Shown: positions 12,676-16,522 of the stretch, one piece after another | Numbering within the stretch: the stretch's first letter is position 1 | Layout of the letters: every line of letters starts with the position of its first letter | DNA from: DASRHY01 sp046765875 | GTDB taxonomy: Bacteria; Actinomycetota; Actinomycetes; Propionibacteriales; Kribbellaceae | Length of the DNA: 16,522 nucleotides | Reading direction: 5' to 3' | Assembly (NCBI GenBank): GCA_046765875.1 | Contig: JBKPSJ010000247.1 | Location: 1-16,522 of the forward strand | Notes under the pieces: model-generated | The model's input: only the letters and a program-made list of their open reading frames with translations | Told to the model about the DNA's origin: nothing | Databases searched by the model: none | Translations under genes and position numbers: made by a program

Positions 12676-13848
12676 ATGGACACCAAGACCACTCTCACGA
12701 CGTTCGAGGACTTCTACTCCGAGCGCGGGCACCGGCGCGTCACCGGTACGTCGCTGATCCCGGCGCCCGGCGATCCGGTGCTGTTCACCACCTCCGGCAT
12801 GCACCCGCTCACGCCATACCTGGAGGGCCGGCCACACCCGCAGGGCAAGCGGCTGATGAACGTACAGCGCTGCCTGCGCACCACCGACCTCGACGAGGTC
12901 GGCGACCCGACCCACCTGACCGTGTTCGAGATGCTCGGCACCTGGTCGCTGGGCGACTACGACCATCCGCAGAGCGTCCGGTGGGGCCACGAGTTGCTCA
13001 CCGGCGGCTTCGGCATCGAGCCGCGGCTGTTGTACGTCACCGTGTTCGGAGGTGACGAGGAGGTCGGACCTGACATGGGTACGGCCGACGTCTGGGACAA
13101 GCTCGGCGTACCCGTGGAACTGCTGCCCGGAACCGACAACTGGTGGTCGAACGGCCCGACTGGTTTGTGCGGCACAGACACCGAGATCTTCGTCTGGACC
13201 GGCGACACGTCACCGGTCGGCATGCCGAGCACCGACGACCGCTGGGTCGAGATTTGGAATCACGTCAGCCTGCGGTTCTTCCGGTACGGCGACGGCAGCT
13301 TGCGACCGCTGGATCCGCCGAACGTCGACACCGGAATGGGCCTCGAGCGACTGTTGACGGTGCTGCAGCGCAAGCACTCGGTGTACGAGACCGACCTGTT
13401 CGAGCCCTGGCGGGTACAGATCGGCGAGCTGTGGCGTCCGGATGAGATGTCGTTGCGACTGCTGTCGGACCACCTGCGCTCGAGCATCGTCGTCATCGGC
13501 GACGGGGTACGGCCGTCGAACACCGGTCGCGGGTACGTGCTGCGCCGGCTGATCCGCCGGGTGCTGACCGCGTTGGTGCGGATGGACCCGGCGTACACGC
13601 TGTCCGATCTGCCACCGGATCTGGTCGGCTCGACGCTCGACCACTTCCGCCAGGATCCGCAGGTTCCGGTCAAGGATGTGCTGGTCGAGGAGGAGCGAAG
13701 GTTCGTCTCGCTGCTCGACCGCGGCCGCGACCGGGTCCGCCGGATGCGCAGCCGCGGCCCGCTGACCGACCAGGACTTCACCTTCCTGTTCGAGACACAC
13801 GGACTGCCGCGCGATCTGGTCGAGACCCTGCTCGCGGAACCGGACTAG
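12676..13848 (+). CDS. free-standing alanyl-tRNA synthetase catalytic core paralogue
   Basis: A 390-residue class II synthetase-like protein related to the N-terminal half of AlaRS. Motif 2 region: RCLRTTDLDEVGDPTHLTVF then EMLGTWSLGDY (65-95). Middle: GPTGLCGTDTEIF (160-172) and EIWNHVSLRFFR (192-203). Motif 3: NVDTGMGLERL (216-226). The tRNA-acceptor-recognition helical region follows, with SDHLRSSIVVIGDGVRPSNT at 264-283 and GRGYVLRRLIRR (284-295), and ends with FLFETHGLPRDL, equivalent to the AlaRS junction just before the editing domain. The editing domain with its zinc HxxxH/Cys site and the C-Ala domain are absent; normal AlaRS is about 880 residues. The motif-2 segment usually written RHHTFFEM is THLTVFEM here, so the Arg is replaced. 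ATG 12676 is preferred over the in-frame GTG at 12628 because homology starts just after it. It may charge tRNA-Ala without proofreading, alanylate another acceptor, or act as a regulator. It probably forms an operon with the next gene. Confidence 0.85.
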   Translation: MDTKTTLTTFEDFYSERGHRRVTGTSLIPAPGDPVLFTTSGMHPLTPYLEGRPHPQGKRLMNVQRCLRTTDLDEVGDPTHLTVFEMLGTWSLGDYDHPQSVRWGHELLTGGFGIEPRLLYVTVFGGDEEVGPDMGTADVWDKLGVPVELLPGTDNWWSNGPTGLCGTDTEIFVWTGDTSPVGMPSTDDRWVEIWNHVSLRFFRYGDGSLRPLDPPNVDTGMGLERLLTVLQRKHSVYETDLFEPWRVQIGELWRPDEMSLRLLSDHLRSSIVVIGDGVRPSNTGRGYVLRRLIRRVLTALVRMDPAYTLSDLPPDLVGSTLDHFRQDPQVPVKDVLVEEERRFVSLLDRGRDRVRRMRSRGPLTDQDFTFLFETHGLPRDLVETLLAEPD

Positions 13849-13868
13849 CCGTCTCTAGGGTTGGCCGG

Positions 13869-14489
13869 GTGGCCAGGTACTTCGACGTCCATCCGGTCGA
13901 CCCGCAACCGCGTGCGATCGCGCAGGCCGTCGACATCGTCCGCTCCGGCGGCCTGATCGCCTACCCCACCGACTCCTGTTTCGCGCTCGGCTGCGGACTG
14001 GACAACCAGGACGGCAAGGAACGGATCGTACGGATCCGCCATCTCGACGACCGGCACCACTTCACCCTGGTCTGCGCCGACTTCGCGCAACTCGGCCAGT
14101 TCGTCCACGTCGGCAACTCGATGTTCCGGGCGATCAAGGCGGCCACCCCGGGCAGCTACACCTTCATCCTGCCGGCCACCAAAGAGGTGCCGCGGCGGCT
14201 GCAACACCCGAAGAAGAAGACGGTCGGGGTACGTATCCCCGCGCACCGGGTGGCGCAGGCGCTGCTGGCCGAACTGGGCGAGCCGCTGCTGTCCAGCACA
14301 CTGCTGCTGCCGGGAACCGAGGAGCCGATGACCGAGGGCTGGGAGATCAAGGACCTGCTCGACCATGAACTCGACGCCGTGATCGACTCCGGCGAATGCG
14401 GCAAGGAGCCGACCACCGTGGTCGACTTCTCCTCGGGCGAGGCCGAGATCCTCCGGATCGGCGCCGGCGACCCGCTCCCGTTCGAGTAA
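13869..14489 (+). CDS. yciO: YciO family protein (Sua5/YciO/YrdC fold)
   Basis: A 206-residue single-domain protein, the same length as E. coli YciO. Visible signatures are YPTDSCFALGCG at 32-43, the TPGSYTFILPAT segment at 93-104, KKKTVGVRIPAH at 115-126 and LLSSTLLLPGTE at 140-151 (SST where Sua5/TsaC carries an SxN motif), then TTVVDFS at 182-188. The fold is that of threonylcarbamoyl-AMP synthase of the t6A37 tRNA pathway; YciO paralogues keep the fold, but their cellular role is less clear than that of TsaC/Sua5. The start is GTG at 13869, 20 nt after the AlaRS-like stop, with AGGG about 10 nt upstream. Two genes of tRNA-metabolism type behind one leader suggest a shared role. It ends 7 bp before the stop of the convergent last gene. 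Confidence 0.85.
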   Translation: MARYFDVHPVDPQPRAIAQAVDIVRSGGLIAYPTDSCFALGCGLDNQDGKERIVRIRHLDDRHHFTLVCADFAQLGQFVHVGNSMFRAIKAATPGSYTFILPATKEVPRRLQHPKKKTVGVRIPAHRVAQALLAELGEPLLSSTLLLPGTEEPMTEGWEIKDLLDHELDAVIDSGECGKEPTTVVDFSSGEAEILRIGAGDPLPFE

Positions 14490-14496
14490 CACCGCG

Positions 14497-16522
14497 CTAC
14501 GGCAGAGTCGAGAGCGGTCCGGTCGCGTTCATGGCCGTGAACAGGTCACGCGCCTCGCTCAATGCCGACCGGGCCCGCGCGCTGTCCCCGCTGGTCCGGC
14601 CCAGGCCCAGCAGGGCGTAGCCGTGCTCGAGCCGGTTGCCGAACGTCGACCAGCCGGCGGCTGCGGCGGCGAACCCGTTCGCGGCCGCGTCCCGGTCACC
14701 GCGATGTTCGGCCAGCAGTGCTCGTGCCGTCGTGGTCGCATACTGCCGGCTCGGCAGCAGCGGCGGCACCCGGTCGGTCAGCATCGCGGCCAAGTCGAGC
14801 TCGCCGACCGCCACCGCGGCCCGGACCAGCGCCGGCAGCCGGGCGGCGAAATCCTGGCTGGCGCCGAGCTCGGCCAGACCGGCCAGCCGCGACAGCACCT
14901 CCCGGACGCCGTCGCGGTCGCCGCCGGCAGCCCGGGACAGCGCCACCGGCGCGGTCGCGATCACGATGAAGTCCGGCCAGCCCGCCTGGACCGCCAGCTC
15001 GTACGCGGTCTCCGCGCACGCCGGTCCGTCGTCGCCGTCCAGCTCGATCAGCGCCCGGGCCAGCGCGGCCTCGACCTCGATCCGGCGCAGCGTCGTGAAC
15101 GCCGGGCCCTCCTCGGTGAGCTGGGCGCGGCAGTCCTCGACCGCTTCGGCCAGCCCGCCGGCCTCGATCGTCGGCTGCAGGACGGTGCAGCGCAGCAATT
15201 GCTGCAACTCGACCAGCCGACGCCGGGCGGCGAAGTCGCGGGCCTCGGCGAGCGTCGCGAGTGCGGCCACTGGTCCCTCGATCTGCCACAGCGCGAGCCC
15301 GTAGTGCAGCCAGGTGACCGCCGAGTCCCGTCCGCGGCCGGCCGCGATCAACGCCGCGAGCGCGTCCTTGATGTCCACCAGACCGCCCGAATCGCCGCTG
15401 CCCACCCGGGACAGGCCGCGGGCCTCCAGGGCGCGATGCGGTACGCCGTACCCATTCTCGGCCGCCATCCGCAACGACCGGTCCGCCACGGCGATCGCGT
15501 CGGCCGACCGGCTGGCGACGGTGAGGATGCCGGCCTCGCCGCCGAGGATGTCGACCAGGTCCTGGCTCGGGCCGAGCGGTTCGAGCAGCGCCACCGCGCG
15601 CTCGATCGTGGCCAGGCTCTCGGCCATGTCGGTCATCGCGAAGGTCGACATCCGCAGCGTCCGGGCCAGCCCACGGACCTCGCCGCGCGCTTCGAACCCG
15701 GCGACCGCCGCCTGGTACGCGGCCAGCGCCTGGTCCGGCCGGCCGGTCAGGAACGAGGCCCAGCCCCAGCTCGACAGCACGTGCGGGCGTTGCGGGTCGT
15801 CGGCGGGGGTCAGCTCGAGCGCTCTGTCGAGCAGCGTTAGCGCCCTCGCCGCGTCGAGGTTCATGGCCCGCTCCGCAGCCAGCCAGGCGAACTCCCGGGC
15901 CCGCGGTGCCAGCGTCGCGGCCAGCGCGGTGTCGCCGGTGGCTCCGGCCAGATCGTGTGCGGTGCCGAGGTGGTACGCCAGCACCCCAGCGGCGTCGCCG
16001 AGGCGCCGGGCGCACTGCACCTCGATCCAGTCGGCGGCCGCGACGTGCCGCTCGGCGCGTGCCGAGCGCGGCAGCTGGCCGTACGCCACGTCGCGGACCA
16101 GCACGTGCCAGAACGTGTACTCGTGCTGGCCGGCCATCGACGACTGCCGGATCGGCCGGATCAGCTCCTTGCGAGCCAGTTCCTGCAGTACTTCGGTCAC
16201 CTCGGCGGGGTCGAGCCCCGCCATCGTCGCGATCGTCTCGGCCCAGAACACCCGGCCGACCACGGCCCCGTCGGCCAGCAGCGCCTTGCTTTCCGGCGGC
16301 AGCGTGTCCAGCCGGGCGGCGATCAGCGCGGCGACACCGCCCGGCAGATCGGTGCCCTGCTCGCCGGCACCGGTGTCACGCACCATCCGGGCCAGCTCCT
16401 CGGCGTACAAGGGATTGCCGCCGGACCGGCGCAGCATCCTGGTACGCGCCTGCGGCGTCAGCTCCCGGTCTTCGAACAGCATCGTCAGCAGCTCCGCGGT
16501 CTCGTCTTCACTGAGCCGGGAC
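14497..16522 (-). CDS. AAA ATPase / helical-repeat regulator, C-terminal part
   Basis: The frame stays open past the Met at 16482 to the right edge of the window, reading SRLSEDETAELLT before it, so the N-terminal part is missing. Counted from that Met, SGGNPLYAEEL at 20-30 is the C-terminal lid motif of large STAND/AAA ATPases, and HEYTFWHVLVRDVAYGQLPR (about 119-138) is the following helical module. From about 150 onward the protein is a long Ala/Leu/Arg-rich alpha-solenoid of TPR type (for example RAMNLDAARALTLLDRALEL and GRPDQALAAYQAAV). This architecture occurs in class III adenylate/guanylate cyclase fusions and in large LuxR-type regulators; the missing N terminus would show which one. 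It is convergent with yciO, with a 7-bp gap. Confidence 0.85.
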   Translation of the reverse strand, partial: SRLSEDETAELLTMLFEDRELTPQARTRMLRRSGGNPLYAEELARMVRDTGAGEQGTDLPGGVAALIAARLDTLPPESKALLADGAVVGRVFWAETIATMAGLDPAEVTEVLQELARKELIRPIRQSSMAGQHEYTFWHVLVRDVAYGQLPRSARAERHVAAADWIEVQCARRLGDAAGVLAYHLGTAHDLAGATGDTALAATLAPRAREFAWLAAERAMNLDAARALTLLDRALELTPADDPQRPHVLSSWGWASFLTGRPDQALAAYQAAVAGFEARGEVRGLARTLRMSTFAMTDMAESLATIERAVALLEPLGPSQDLVDILGGEAGILTVASRSADAIAVADRSLRMAAENGYGVPHRALEARGLSRVGSGDSGGLVDIKDALAALIAAGRGRDSAVTWLHYGLALWQIEGPVAALATLAEARDFAARRRLVELQQLLRCTVLQPTIEAGGLAEAVEDCRAQLTEEGPAFTTLRRIEVEAALARALIELDGDDGPACAETAYELAVQAGWPDFIVIATAPVALSRAAGGDRDGVREVLSRLAGLAELGASQDFAARLPALVRAAVAVGELDLAAMLTDRVPPLLPSRQYATTTARALLAEHRGDRDAAANGFAAAAAGWSTFGNRLEHGYALLGLGRTSGDSARARSALSEARDLFTAMNATGPLSTLP

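Noticed and set aside
12676..13848. Broken remnant of a full-length alaS
   Set aside because: The frame is intact, the stop falls at a domain boundary, and no editing-domain sequence follows in any frame before yciO begins 20 nt later.
13869..14489. Annotation as the essential threonylcarbamoyl-AMP synthase TsaC/Sua5
   Set aside because: Length 206 and the LLSSTLLLPG segment match YciO rather than TsaC/Sua5 with its SxN signature.
14623..15840. 405-codon plus-strand frame opposite the AAA/solenoid gene
   Set aside because: Arg/Gln/Gly-rich low-complexity product; the minus strand gives recognisable ATPase-lid and helical-repeat sequence.

Overview
High-GC actinobacterial chromosome. Many GTG starts, CGTAC/GTACG-rich coding sequence and the gene content suggest a Kribbella- or Nocardioides-like member of the Propionibacteriales; this assignment is a judgement from composition only. 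There are no mobile elements, CRISPR arrays, tRNA or rRNA genes, and both edge genes are cut by the window.

Left part (1-6060): a series of small regulatory units. These are the end of a WYL-domain regulator; an Lrp/AsnC regulator divergent from a PQ-loop (SWEET-like) membrane transporter, with a 7-5-7 palindrome between them; a LacI-family repressor whose probable own operator (GCTAAATCGAGTTAGC) overlaps a forward promoter reading toward a class V PLP enzyme related to cysteine desulfurases; and a two-gene membrane operon (small four-helix protein plus DUF2231 protein) divergent from a winged-helix regulator with a SufR-like cysteine pattern. The last intergenic region also carries a near-perfect palindrome.

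Middle (6141-12381): a tightly packed glgX-treY-treZ operon. The debranching enzyme frees linear maltooligosaccharides from glycogen, TreY isomerises their reducing end to a trehalose unit, and TreZ releases trehalose. A strong hairpin 4 nt after the treZ stop probably ends the transcript.

Right part (12447-14489): the most interesting region. A 23-codon, alanine-rich leader ORF that looks leaderless is followed by a perfect 12-bp terminator-like stem. An 8-nt element inside the leader ORF is identical to the 3' arm of that stem and can compete for its 5' arm. Downstream is a free-standing alanyl-tRNA-synthetase catalytic core with no editing or C-terminal domain, then a YciO-family gene 20 nt later. 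The arrangement is what a trp-like attenuator sensing charged tRNA-Ala would look like. The window closes with the C-terminal part of a large AAA ATPase / helical-repeat regulator on the minus strand.
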